NCBI GenBank assembly: GCA_963773465.1
Contig: CAVZBF010000002.1
Span: forward strand, 806,001 to 870,000
From: VBAS01 sp963773465
Lineage (GTDB): Bacteria; Bacteroidota; Bacteroidia; Chitinophagales; Chitinophagaceae
DNA: 64,000 nucleotides
Direction of reading: 5' to 3'
A program made the position numbers and the translations under genes. Shown one piece after another: positions 19,042-27,519 of the stretch (position 1 is the first letter of the stretch; each line of letters opens with the position of its first letter). The notes beneath the pieces are model-generated. The model made no database searches. It saw only the letters and a program-made list of their open reading frames with translations, and was not told the DNA's origin.

Positions 19042-19692
19042 TTAAATTGAATTTATTCCGAGATCGCCAAGATTGCCCGGCCTGAACATTTTTGCAAGTC
19101 TTTCTTTGTTTTGCTGATAGGTCATAAATAATCCCCCGCCTTTATGTGAGAAACCAAGATCATCAACACTTAATACACGTAATCCCAAACTTATTTTTGC
19201 ACGGATCGGGTTCAGGTTAACATCAAATGCCTCTTCAGTGATGGAAAATTCGGTAATACGAACCGGTATGATGCGGTTCTTGTTCCATATAAATAATGTA
19301 AGCGAAGATTCGCTGGGTGATATTTCAAGTGTGCCTGACTGTGCAAGACTATTATTTGAGATCAGCTTTGAACTGGCAGGATAAATTATTGTTTCGAGTA
19401 TTGCCAATTGAGGTTGTATTCCTACCTGCCTTGTGGTTGACTCTGCCACTTCCATTTGATCAGTTGCATCGATCTCTGCTTCTATCTTAAGTGTTTCAAC
19501 AGGAGGGCCTGTTAATCGTAATGCTTCTGAACGATTGCCTGAATCACCACCAACTCCCTTTACCTGCAATGTTCTTGTCAGCGTATCAGGATTATACTGA
19601 AGTGTAATGATCTTTTCAATAGCCGATGATTCGGGATTGATAAGAACAATACCGCCTTTGATCAATTTGGGTGAACCAGGAAAGGAGGACAT
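19042..19692 (-). CDS. eCIS tube-initiator protein (Afp7 N-part)
   Basis: A 216-aa protein of the contractile injection system tube family: SAIEKIITLQYNPDTLTRTL near residues 23-42 and RLTGPPVETLKIEAEIDATD near 59-78 are its hallmarks. It is expected to link the hub to the first tube ring. The start ATG at 19690-19692 has GGAGGAC just upstream in coding sense. Its first 118 bp are duplicated nearly perfectly at 22291-22408, ahead of the dead effector cassette, so this intact copy lies downstream of what looks like an insertion. The LysM gene follows after 4 bp. Confidence 0.88.
   Translation of the reverse strand: MSSFPGSPKLIKGGIVLINPESSAIEKIITLQYNPDTLTRTLQVKGVGGDSGNRSEALRLTGPPVETLKIEAEIDATDQMEVAESTTRQVGIQPQLAILETIIYPASSKLISNNSLAQSGTLEISPSESSLTLFIWNKNRIIPVRITEFSITEEAFDVNLNPIRAKISLGLRVLSVDDLGFSHKGGGLFMTYQQNKERLAKMFRPGNLGDLGINSI
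19575..19692 (-). repeat. Direct repeat copy 1: first 118 bp of tube-initiator gene
   Basis: This 118-bp segment is the 5' end of the tube-initiator gene and matches 22291-22408 at constant offset (2716 bp) with only a few substitutions. Both copies include the ATG. The 2.6 kb between them holds the dead effector and its small partner. Confidence 0.93.
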
Positions 19693-19836
19693 AGTATATA
19701 TTTGTCCGCTAAGCTTAACTTTTCGTGTTTATAATGTTATAAGAACTTTTATAATCGCAGACAGCTTTAATATTTCCTTATTTTATTAAGCATCGTTGTT
19801 GAGAAGATAACGCCCGGGTTTAAAACTAAATGCTTT

Positions 19837-20194
19837 TTATTTAGAATATTTTGATTTAAGTGCTATATCAATTTCATTTGAGACATTAGTTAGTTTTTCA
19901 GGTACTGTTAGCCGCATTTGTTCTAATAATAATCTTGCTTCCGGAGTATCTATTTCACCAAGTGCACATGCCAATCTTATATATTCATCCTCACTTAAGT
20001 TTTTATCTTGAACAAGCGGGCTCAGCCAACGTATTCCCTCATTTGTATGTAAAGCGCTGATTACTTCTATAATTGTAATTTTGCCTTAACACTCCCAAGT
20101 AGTGTTCCAATTCTTTCAAGCATCCATCAGGACTAGCCTTGCCGAGCATTGTTAGAAACCCTGATATTTCAAATTCAAAGTCTTTGTTATTCAT
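19837..20194 (-). pseudogene. Frameshifted small HEAT-like protein, possible immunity or partner
   Basis: Reading leftward, ATG at 20192-20194 opens EFEISGFLTMLGKASPDG and continues about 37 codons. The frame then shifts near 20080-20090 into KITIIEVISALHTNEG and LSEDEYIRLACALGEIDTPE, ending at the stop at 19837-19839. The joined product would be about 118 aa, helical, with a HEAT-like repeat feel (LACALGEIDTPEARLLLEQM). It directly follows the dead DUF4157 effector in the same direction. Small helical proteins after toxins are often immunity proteins, so that is a reasonable guess, but I do not recognise the family with certainty. A single one-base indel seems to have killed it. Confidence 0.6.
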
Positions 20195-20383
20195 TGGGTA
20201 AATGTTCCGAAACTCTGGTGGGTAAATAAGAATTTCAATGTAAAATGTTAACTAAATCGTTCCTCACGTTTCCTAATTCTGAAAGCCACCTATTTTTTTG
20301 TAGTCTCCCTTGTATCAACAAGATTCGAATGGCCCGATAGGATCTGAATTAGCTTTTTTATTACTTCTTCCCTTGACATATTC

Positions 20384-22210
20384 CTAATTATTCGCTACCA
20401 ATTCGTACCTATATTTTGTAACACTGGACCCTACCCAATAACCAACCCCTCCAGCAATTAGAGTTCCTACACCGTGAGCGGCAAAGCCCTGGGCCAGCAA
20501 CATCTGCCGGGGTAAACCAAACGGCAAAAGCATGCGGCCGCACCAGTTGCTCCTGCCCACCCCCAGCCACTGTATCACTGCCTTTAAGCTTATCCTTAGC
20601 AGTAAAGATTTGATAAGTATCAGCAGCAATAGCTACCAAGATTAAAATTGGCCGCTGTAAGATAAGCGTCCTAACCCGTTCTGGCCGGCTTTAATTTTTT
20701 TGCTAAAACCGCCGTTGTCCTCTAATATAGGAGTGTCAGCATTGCACCTGCTTTTGTTAAGGCATCAATTAACGGTCCAGCGTCTCTTAAGTTGAATCTT
20801 TGAAGCATCGGTAACACGGCAAATCAGTGGGTGGTTTTGTAAAATCGACTTCCAGGTTCTAAAACGGTTCTCTGATTTTCTGAGCCAAGATTTAACAGCT
20901 TCACCTACTCTATCCCAAATTCTGGATTCAGCAAATTGTCAGCTGAAAGTCGAACCAATGCTTTACGCAATCGGCAATTTAATGGAGTTGTCTCATCAAG
21001 GACCAAAGCGCGTAATAAATGTCGGTTCCGCTAATCGGTCTGCCAGCATCATTTAGATTCGGCGTCAAGGATATTGGTTAAATCAGTTTCTCTAAAAGTT
21101 GCTTATCTCCCTTGGAATTTCGATGTCAACATTTACATTTTTGGCAGGATCGACACCTGTATATGGATTTCCTTCAGATTGTAAGTCATGATGATCCTCC
21201 TTTACCCAATTTGGCTTAAAAGGTGCTATCGCCTTTAGAAAGAGTATCAAAATTTTTTTCAAGCCTTCTGTGGCGAGTCACTCCAAGGTATTAGCTGGTG
21301 AGCGAGGTGGTAATCGACCTCGAGTTGCGGCAGTTCCAGAGTCAATTGTGCGCTTTTAAATTTATTCATCAATTTCCTGTTTACGCTCTGGTATGCCACT
21401 TAATAGCAATCTGTTCTGAGTCCGCATATTCAGTCGTAATTCGCTATCACTTAATTCTGACACAGGGCGGTGGTGCTGTATCTGCACATGGCCCGGCAAT
21501 GGTACGCCAGCATCTTGCACATCATCGTGTCTATTTGTAAAAATGATGTTTTTGTTTCTAAAGTAATCTACTATATTGCACCACATGAGTCAACTCGTGC
21601 GCCTAATAGTCTCCTTTCCATTTTTTGTTTTAGGTGAATATTGTATCGGTATTAAATACAATATGATTACCAAATGCATAAGCTCGGGCATTGATTCTTT
21701 GGCTGATTGCGTCGCTGTATTGTCCGTATGAATTCTGACCTTACTGAAATCATAACCAAAACGGGGTTCATAAAAAATTTCTTTCTGCTTTGGATAAAGG
21801 ATTGCCGAAATTACCAAGATTATTCACATAGCTTGATAGGCTATTGTTGCATGAACTTCCTCCATCATCATTTTCTTTTCGCTGAATTTTCTTTTTCTTT
21901 TCTTCTTCTTCACAATCACGACATTTGCGTTCAATCGATTAGCTCCTGAACTTAGTTGGGTTGTTGTTGGCACAGGCATTCTCATCACTTCATCAGCCAT
22001 TTCATCTGCTTCCCGTTCATATTTATCTCCAGGTTTATTTATTTCCAGCTTTGGTTGTAGCAAAGGAACTGTTGTATTAAGAGCATTATAATTGTAAGCT
22101 AAATTATTAACCGGTCTTTCTGATACACTGCTTCCATCTGCATTATTGAATAATAAAGGACCAGCTACCACTTTAGTATCATTATTTAAAGCAAATTTTA
22201 TGCTTGCCAT
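20384..22210 (-). pseudogene. Dead DUF4157-type eCIS effector gene
   Basis: Leftward from ATG 22210, the N-terminus is intact to about 21950 and carries PLLQPKLEINKPGDKYEREA, the leader motif of DUF4157 proteins. After that, fragments lie in several frames. FYEPRFGYDFSKVRIHTDN at about 21710-21770 and an out-of-frame AHELTHVVQ near 21585-21610 are the DUF4157 core. Later pieces include DLQSEGNPYTGVDPAKNVNV near 21140-21200 and a Gly/Ala-rich tail ending VGYWVGSSVTKYRYELVAN at 20384. At least six indels are needed to join them. Full length would be about 600 aa. The tail's small-residue hydrophobic run resembles a membrane-inserting segment. It sits between the two 118-bp repeats. Confidence 0.8.
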
Positions 22211-22279
22211 TTTTAAAACTTTATTAGCTTGCCGCTACATTCGCTGGCAATTGTTCCGGCCGGTAATCTCACCTTCTAT

Positions 22280-22408
22280 TTACGATATTTTTGTCAGCGT
22301 ATCAGGATTATACCGCAGTGTAATGATCTTTTCAATAGCCGATGATTCAGGATTGATAAGAACAATACCGCCTTTGATCAATTTGGGTGAACCAGAGAAG
22401 GAGGACAT
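22280..22408 (-). pseudogene. Truncated duplicate of the tube-initiator gene start (repeat copy 2)
   Basis: ATG at 22406-22408 opens the same first 40 codons as the tube-initiator gene at 19692 (SPKLIKGGIVLINPESSAIE), with F for P at residue 5 region and R for Q at residue 32. It then leaves homology and stops after 42 residues at 22280-22282. The matching DNA is 22291-22408. It lies between the YkgJ-like gene and the dead effector start. It is a scar of duplication, best explained by insertion of the effector cassette into or next to the tube gene, leaving an intact copy downstream. Confidence 0.9.
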
Positions 22409-22440
22409 AATTTCTAATAGAATATTATTTGCAACGGTTT

Positions 22441-23052
22441 TTAGATCATCATTGCTTCAATTAAATGTAGTTTTTCATCTCCCAAATGTTCGCTGATCCA
22501 TTTTTCATTCAAGATCATTTTATCAAAGTCAATCCAAATACGTTCATCATTTGCACAACTATACTTTCTACAGACAGGAGGCCGATCATTGTAAATAGTA
22601 CAACATTTGGTTTCGTTATTTAAATGATGACAATACCCATTTGATTGGCGACGGATGAAATAAGGCCTGCCGAGATCCCATTTTAAATTGCCATCTTCAA
22701 TTTCGGATACACTTAAACAAAATGAAAGTTTACAACAAGCGCCTTTACATATATGTAATCGTTCTCCGCAATTAACCGGCACAAATTCATTATTGTCAGA
22801 TTCAGGCTTCCTTATAGATACTCCTAATATGGCAGTCTCACCTTTTTCTAAAACCTCTTTTTTTACTGATCTTACCGAATCCAGTAATTCGTCAGGCAAA
22901 ACAATTCCTTTATTGATCAAATAATCAATCAGGCCATATAAAAAAGTGTCGCTTTCATTTTGACGGGCAATCTGTTCTGTTAAAACAGAATGTGTAAAAA
23001 TGCTTGCTTTCTCTGTTTGCCTTTCTAATTCATTTATGTTATGGTCGCCCAT
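22441..23052 (-). CDS. YkgJ-type cysteine-cluster (zinc/iron-chelating) protein
   Basis: A 203-aa protein with the CxxxCC-type cluster: CGERLHICKGACCKLSFCLS near 80-99, then CHHLNNETKCCTIYNDRPPVCRKYSC-like spacing near 125-155 (nine or more cysteines). These YkgJ-family proteins are thought to bind zinc or an iron-sulfur cluster; their biochemical role is mostly unknown. The start overlaps the 206-aa gene by 14 bp, so it is coupled to the effector group rather than to structural genes. Its place in an eCIS operon suggests a role in effector modification, loading or metal supply; this is inference. Confidence 0.82.
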   Translation of the reverse strand: MGDHNINELERQTEKASIFTHSVLTEQIARQNESDTFLYGLIDYLINKGIVLPDELLDSVRSVKKEVLEKGETAILGVSIRKPESDNNEFVPVNCGERLHICKGACCKLSFCLSVSEIEDGNLKWDLGRPYFIRRQSNGYCHHLNNETKCCTIYNDRPPVCRKYSCANDERIWIDFDKMILNEKWISEHLGDEKLHLIEAMMI

Positions 23053-23659
23053 TTGAAGAACTGACTTTAGCTTTTAATCTTTCAATTTCGGTATCACGAT
23101 CTTCCAATTTGTTATGAAAAAAGACAGGAATCTTTAAAATTTTCCCAATGTAATAAGCCGCAGCATCTTTTATGCGATAATTAAGGCTATTGCCAATTGT
23201 TGCTTCATGGCTGCCTTCATATAAAATGTTATCATTCACATCGAGTAAGGGAATTAAATACGGTATGCTGTCTTGCCCTATGTTTAACAAGTGGATGCCC
23301 AACATACCATCATTTTCAATTCCAAGTCTATCTGCTTCATACATGAAACCCCACAAATTTCCTGATAGTTTAGGGTCGTTTGAATCACCTGTAAGAAGCA
23401 AAGCACTTGCATATATATTACCTAAAGTTGTATACAATTTTTTTGGAGGAAAATCTTTTTGTTTCATGAACAAGATCTCTGAAGCCAATAATCTTGGGTA
23501 GATATCAAACTTTTGATCTGAAACAATATGTATTAATTGAGTTGCACTGTTATCATTATCCCATATTGCATCAATAAAAGAATCTCGGCCAGAAAGAAAT
23601 AGTTTTGAGTACCCAGATTCGATAAGTTTAGCTACAATGATATTTTTATTACTAATCAT
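23039..23659 (-). CDS. Unrecognised 206-aa protein next to the DUF4157 effector
   Basis: I do not recognise the family. The protein is helical with a repeat-like build: LIHIVSDQKFDIYPRLLASE near 44-63 and GIHLLNIGQDSIPYLIPLLD near 122-141 resemble HEAT/armadillo helix pairs. It ends in a charged helix (EDRDTEIERLKAKV). There is no signal peptide or membrane segment. It starts 12 bp after the DUF4157 gene and overlaps the YkgJ-like gene by 14 bp. The dead effector at 20384-22210 is also followed by a small HEAT-like gene, so a partner, loader or immunity role is suggested by position only. Confidence 0.7.
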   Translation of the reverse strand: MISNKNIIVAKLIESGYSKLFLSGRDSFIDAIWDNDNSATQLIHIVSDQKFDIYPRLLASEILFMKQKDFPPKKLYTTLGNIYASALLLTGDSNDPKLSGNLWGFMYEADRLGIENDGMLGIHLLNIGQDSIPYLIPLLDVNDNILYEGSHEATIGNSLNYRIKDAAAYYIGKILKIPVFFHNKLEDRDTEIERLKAKVSSSNGRP

Positions 23660-23671
23660 GTGTACAGATCT

Positions 23672-25264
23672 TTAAAACATATTTCTTAAGGCCTCTTCAT
23701 CCCGGATATTAACCACATCTGAAGGTAGTATTTCAAGAATTATTCCTGTGTGGGGACCATCAACTACTTTAATTTTATAATTGACATAAGGAATGTTTGG
23801 AATAAACTGCACTCTTGTACCGGCAGGTATTGTTACGGGCGGTCCAGAAAATACATAAAGCATTTGCCCGGTGATTGGTGCTGTTGTTACATGTACATCC
23901 ACTAATGGCAGATCTACTGTATTTGCACCCGTAGAAGATTTAGCGTTGTTCCAGAGTTCACCGGCTTTCATAAACGTTGATGAAGGTACTCCCTGCGATA
24001 CCACACTCAATGGAATTTTGGTAAATGCCCCTGTACTATCAGTCCGCCAGCCCCAACGAACAGAACCATAATATGTGCCTGCCTGAACACCTTTAGTCGC
24101 CAGCGCTGTAGCCTCAAATATATGTCTTGCATTTCTTTGCGCTCCCGGCCTTCTTGGAGTGTCAGCAAGTGTTGCATCTTTTTGCTGTAACCTTCCAGCA
24201 CTATTTGTATATCGATAACCTAATTGGCCCCAACTAGGCTCAACATTAGTGTCCTGCAATGATGTACTTGACGGGTTATTCACAACATATAGCGGATTAT
24301 TAAAACCAGGCGCCATATCTATTGCTGTACCTTCATCAGTTTCGCCAGTCCCAGTATTTATCCCAATTGAATCTGCACGTGAAATAGCTTTGTTAGAGGC
24401 TGCTGAAGATAAGGCAGGAGAGCCTCCAATAAAGGCTTGCACAGACTGAGTTAACCCAATCAATTCAGCATTAACATTTGCATTAGGAGTAAACTTTAGT
24501 TTTATGTCGACTCCTCTGCTTCCTGCAGGAGTTGCAGGTGTGATTAAGTCATATTGATCAGTGTCCCATGCTCCGCCCCATGTATTTACTGCACGTTGAA
24601 TTCTTCTCATTGCTAATCCTGTACTACTACCACCTTGTTGTATTGTATGTGTTAATTCATGTACTAATAAATGATTACCCCTTTGAGAATCCGCATCGTA
24701 TTTATCACTATTAAAATAAATATCATTACCAACTGTGAAGGCTTGTGCACCTAAATCTCTGTTCATTTGAATTGCATTGCTGTCAGTATGAATTCTTACA
24801 CGGGAAAAATCACTTCCAAACCTGTGCTCCATTAATTTCCTGGTTTGATTGGACAATGAATGACCTTTGCCTATGCTCGTATTTATCTGGTGTGCTACTC
24901 TTTTACTGGCATATAAATTATTATCAGAGTTAGATCCGCTTTGTATCGTTGATATTGAGGGGGCAGATTGTTTACTATTTACTTCATCCGGCTGCATTGT
25001 CTTGTTAGCCATTGCATCTGCTTGCTGTTCATAAATGTCATTTGGTTGATTGATCAACAGCTTTGGTTGTATCATTAAGCTTGTAAAATTGTTGCCACTA
25101 TGAATGTTTGGGTTAGTTAACCTATCATTAAAAAAACTATACGATATTTTGGAAAATCCGCCTATTGAACCGTTCGTATCATTCGCAACTTCCTTATCAT
25201 TAAACAATGAGTAAGTGTTTTCGTTTTTAGGATCATTACTCTTTGCAAAATCTTTACTTCCCAT
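23672..25264 (-). CDS. DUF4157-domain eCIS effector with unrecognised C-terminus
   Basis: A 530-aa protein starting at ATG 25262-25264 (an upstream TTG at 25294 is less likely); the start overlaps the 87-aa gene by 11 bp. Residues about 65-85 have PKLLINQPNDIYEQQADAMA. Residues about 138-205 form the DUF4157 core with MEHRFGSDFSRVRIHTDSNA and the metalloprotease-like VHELTHTIQ. DUF4157 is the signature of eCIS cargo. The last 300 residues match nothing I know: Gly/Thr-rich beta segments, IFEATALATKGVQAGTYYGS, and a beta-rich end (VTIPAGTRVQFIPNIPYVNY). No known toxin motif is seen. This is the intact cargo candidate of the locus. Confidence 0.85.
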   Translation of the reverse strand: MGSKDFAKSNDPKNENTYSLFNDKEVANDTNGSIGGFSKISYSFFNDRLTNPNIHSGNNFTSLMIQPKLLINQPNDIYEQQADAMANKTMQPDEVNSKQSAPSISTIQSGSNSDNNLYASKRVAHQINTSIGKGHSLSNQTRKLMEHRFGSDFSRVRIHTDSNAIQMNRDLGAQAFTVGNDIYFNSDKYDADSQRGNHLLVHELTHTIQQGGSSTGLAMRRIQRAVNTWGGAWDTDQYDLITPATPAGSRGVDIKLKFTPNANVNAELIGLTQSVQAFIGGSPALSSAASNKAISRADSIGINTGTGETDEGTAIDMAPGFNNPLYVVNNPSSTSLQDTNVEPSWGQLGYRYTNSAGRLQQKDATLADTPRRPGAQRNARHIFEATALATKGVQAGTYYGSVRWGWRTDSTGAFTKIPLSVVSQGVPSSTFMKAGELWNNAKSSTGANTVDLPLVDVHVTTAPITGQMLYVFSGPPVTIPAGTRVQFIPNIPYVNYKIKVVDGPHTGIILEILPSDVVNIRDEEALRNMF

Positions 25265-25517
25265 TTGTAAATCCTTTATAAACTGAATCAGCAATGCTAT
25301 TCCCTAAAGTTACATCACTTGTGTACTGCTGAAAATTAAATGAACCAGTTTTTAATGATGGAATATCTGTTTGCTGTGTAAATGAAGATGGTACTCCTTG
25401 TTCTGTAAAATATCTTGTCAGCTCGCTTTGAACAGCTTCAGCTATAACATAACGATCATGAACTGAAAAGCCATGCAAGACCAGTTCATCAATATATAAT
25501 TCTACATCGTTGTGCAT
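25254..25517 (-). CDS. Small conserved-looking eCIS protein (87 aa)
   Basis: An 87-aa protein with a distinctive front, ELYIDELVLHGFSVHDRYVI (residues 6-25), then a helix and a polar tail. Similar short proteins carrying a -EELVLHGF- motif sit between the AAA+ ATPase and effector genes in other eCIS loci as I recall them; this needs a search. It starts 1 bp after the ATPase stop and its end overlaps the DUF4157 start by 11 bp. It could bridge ATPase and cargo or serve assembly. No cysteine cluster, signal or membrane segment is present. Confidence 0.75.
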   Translation of the reverse strand: MHNDVELYIDELVLHGFSVHDRYVIAEAVQSELTRYFTEQGVPSSFTQQTDIPSLKTGSFNFQQYTSDVTLGNSIADSVYKGFTNGK

Positions 25518-25518
25518 A

Positions 25519-27519
25519 TTATCTTTTTAATTCTGAACTGCTGAATGATTTCTCCAGCTTATCATATTCTGCTTTAGCCGCTTTTGAAATGTGCGACATT
25601 AAAACTTCATCACCATCACTGGCCGCAAAGAATGCCGCATTCAATGCTATGTTACTGATACTACCTCCGGGCAAACTAAGTCTTGAAAGCTTTTCAAGAT
25701 CAAGCCTGTGTTTAACCTGCTGTGGAAATATTTTTTTCCAGATCTCTGTTCGCATTTCAACATCAGGAAAAGGAAACTGCACTACAAACCTGATACGCCG
25801 CAAAAATGCTTTATCCAGTGCACTTCGCATATTTGTGGTAAGTATAGCAAGTCCTTTGTACGCCTCCATTCGTTGCAGCAAATAACTTACTTCGATATTG
25901 CTATAGCGATCATGGCTATCTTTTACTTCACTGCGTTTCCCGAATAAAGCATCAGCTTCGTCAAATAATAATATAGCACCGCCATCCTCTGCAGCATCAA
26001 ATATTTTTTTCAGATTCTTTTCTGTTTCACCGATATACTTATTTACTACTTTACTTAAATCGATCTTATAAAGATCCAGGCGCAGCTCATTGGCCAGCAC
26101 TTCAGCTGCCATGGTCTTACCCGTACCACTTTCACCGGCAAACAATACACTAATACCAAGGCCTCTCGATATTTTTTTGGCAAACCCCCATTTCTCATAC
26201 ACTTTATTTCTATACCTGACCTGTGCAGCGATTGCTTTAAGAACATTTTTTTGTTCGTCAGGTAAAACAATATCGTCCCAGTCAGCCAATGGTTCGATAC
26301 GGCCCGCAAGTTCGTCTATAGCCGGTCTTGTATAATCACAACACAATTGCCATAGCTTCTTTTCATGCGGGTTTATTTTCGAATGCACAGATGTCCCATT
26401 TGTGTTGCGATGAAAGATCTCCTCCCCAATTTTTGTGATCGTATTTACACTGAGATCAAATTGAGAAACTAAATTTTCCAGTTCAAGATCATTTTTTGAT
26501 GCACCAGCTATTTTTTGCCACAGGATCAATTGTTCTGCTGCCGTTGGTTTTTTCACATCAAAAATCGCTTTGGGTCTTTTCAAATTCAATGACCAATTTC
26601 CTCCAATCATCAATAGCGCATAAATTTTCCCGATAAAATCATTTACCAGGCTTGCTTTCATTTTATCCGAACTTTCAAGATCCTCACAATTGATAAATAG
26701 TGCATACCCATTCAATGCAGCTTCACGATTCCATAATCTTGCAAGCTCATAAAGATCACGTTGATTACCTGGTAGCATGTTGCCGGATACAGTATAAAGT
26801 TCTAGACCCAATCTTGAACTTACTGTTGCTGCAATATTTAATTTATCAGGATTATCAGCGCCTTGTAATTGAATAACGGGTAAAGAAGAATATTTTTTTT
26901 CTTTGTCTGAAAACTCAGTAAATATTTTATCAGCTAATTCGGCCTGCGAAGGAACAAGCTCACCTGTTCCTTCCACTTTACTTACAACTTCGCTTAATTT
27001 TTCATGTAACCCGCTAATACCTGTGAGATAGTGAAGGATATGTTCTTCTATTTTCAACGGGCTTCTAGTAAGCAATTGCGACCTGTTTATATCGATTAAT
27101 CGCCAATAACGCAATGGACCGTTGGGAGCAATCACTCCCCAATGTGATCCTGGTAACGCAGACAAAGCAAGACTGAAGGTAGGAAGCATCAACGCTTCTC
27201 CTTGTATAGATTGGAGAAGATCTGTTACAGATGAATCAAGCTCGGCTCCGGCACAAAGCAATAATATATCCCTTTCAAATGCAGACAAGCCCAATATGTT
27301 TGTTAGTTGCTCTACTGCCGGGGGAGCAGTCATATTTTTAATACCCTTTTTTAGTTCCGCTATCGGTAAAAAATATTCCGGCGGTTCTTTTTGTTCATGC
27401 TGATCATTTAAGAATTTTTTATACCACTCTAGTTGAGCTTTTATAACTTTTAAAATACCGGACAGGTATTGCTGGTTAGCAACTACCCAATCATTCTGCA
27501 TTTTCTTTTCTGCATTCAT
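25519..27519 (-). CDS. AAA+ ATPase of the eCIS (Afp15 type)
   Basis: A 666-aa ATPase. The C-terminal AAA+ module has Walker A GESGTGKT near 465-472, Walker B ILLFDEAD near 514-521 and the sensor region ILTTNMRSALDKAFLRRIRF. The N-terminal half is a second, degenerate domain lacking a clear P-loop, as in other Afp15-like proteins. In Afp/PVC the ATPase is needed for particle maturation. The start overlaps the DUF4255 gene end by 4 bp, and the 87-aa gene follows after 1 bp. Length and order are normal for the family. Confidence 0.93.
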   Translation of the reverse strand: MNAEKKMQNDWVVANQQYLSGILKVIKAQLEWYKKFLNDQHEQKEPPEYFLPIAELKKGIKNMTAPPAVEQLTNILGLSAFERDILLLCAGAELDSSVTDLLQSIQGEALMLPTFSLALSALPGSHWGVIAPNGPLRYWRLIDINRSQLLTRSPLKIEEHILHYLTGISGLHEKLSEVVSKVEGTGELVPSQAELADKIFTEFSDKEKKYSSLPVIQLQGADNPDKLNIAATVSSRLGLELYTVSGNMLPGNQRDLYELARLWNREAALNGYALFINCEDLESSDKMKASLVNDFIGKIYALLMIGGNWSLNLKRPKAIFDVKKPTAAEQLILWQKIAGASKNDLELENLVSQFDLSVNTITKIGEEIFHRNTNGTSVHSKINPHEKKLWQLCCDYTRPAIDELAGRIEPLADWDDIVLPDEQKNVLKAIAAQVRYRNKVYEKWGFAKKISRGLGISVLFAGESGTGKTMAAEVLANELRLDLYKIDLSKVVNKYIGETEKNLKKIFDAAEDGGAILLFDEADALFGKRSEVKDSHDRYSNIEVSYLLQRMEAYKGLAILTTNMRSALDKAFLRRIRFVVQFPFPDVEMRTEIWKKIFPQQVKHRLDLEKLSRLSLPGGSISNIALNAAFFAASDGDEVLMSHISKAAKAEYDKLEKSFSSSELKR

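Noticed and set aside
20384..20639. Two short overlapping reverse frames as separate genes
   Set aside because: They are alternate-frame pieces of the tail of the degraded DUF4157 effector, as shown by the YELVAN-type end and the Gly/Ala-rich run.
22441..23052. Ferredoxin or iron-sulfur oxidoreductase
   Set aside because: The cysteine spacing with paired CC fits the YkgJ zinc/iron-chelating family better than any ferredoxin pattern.
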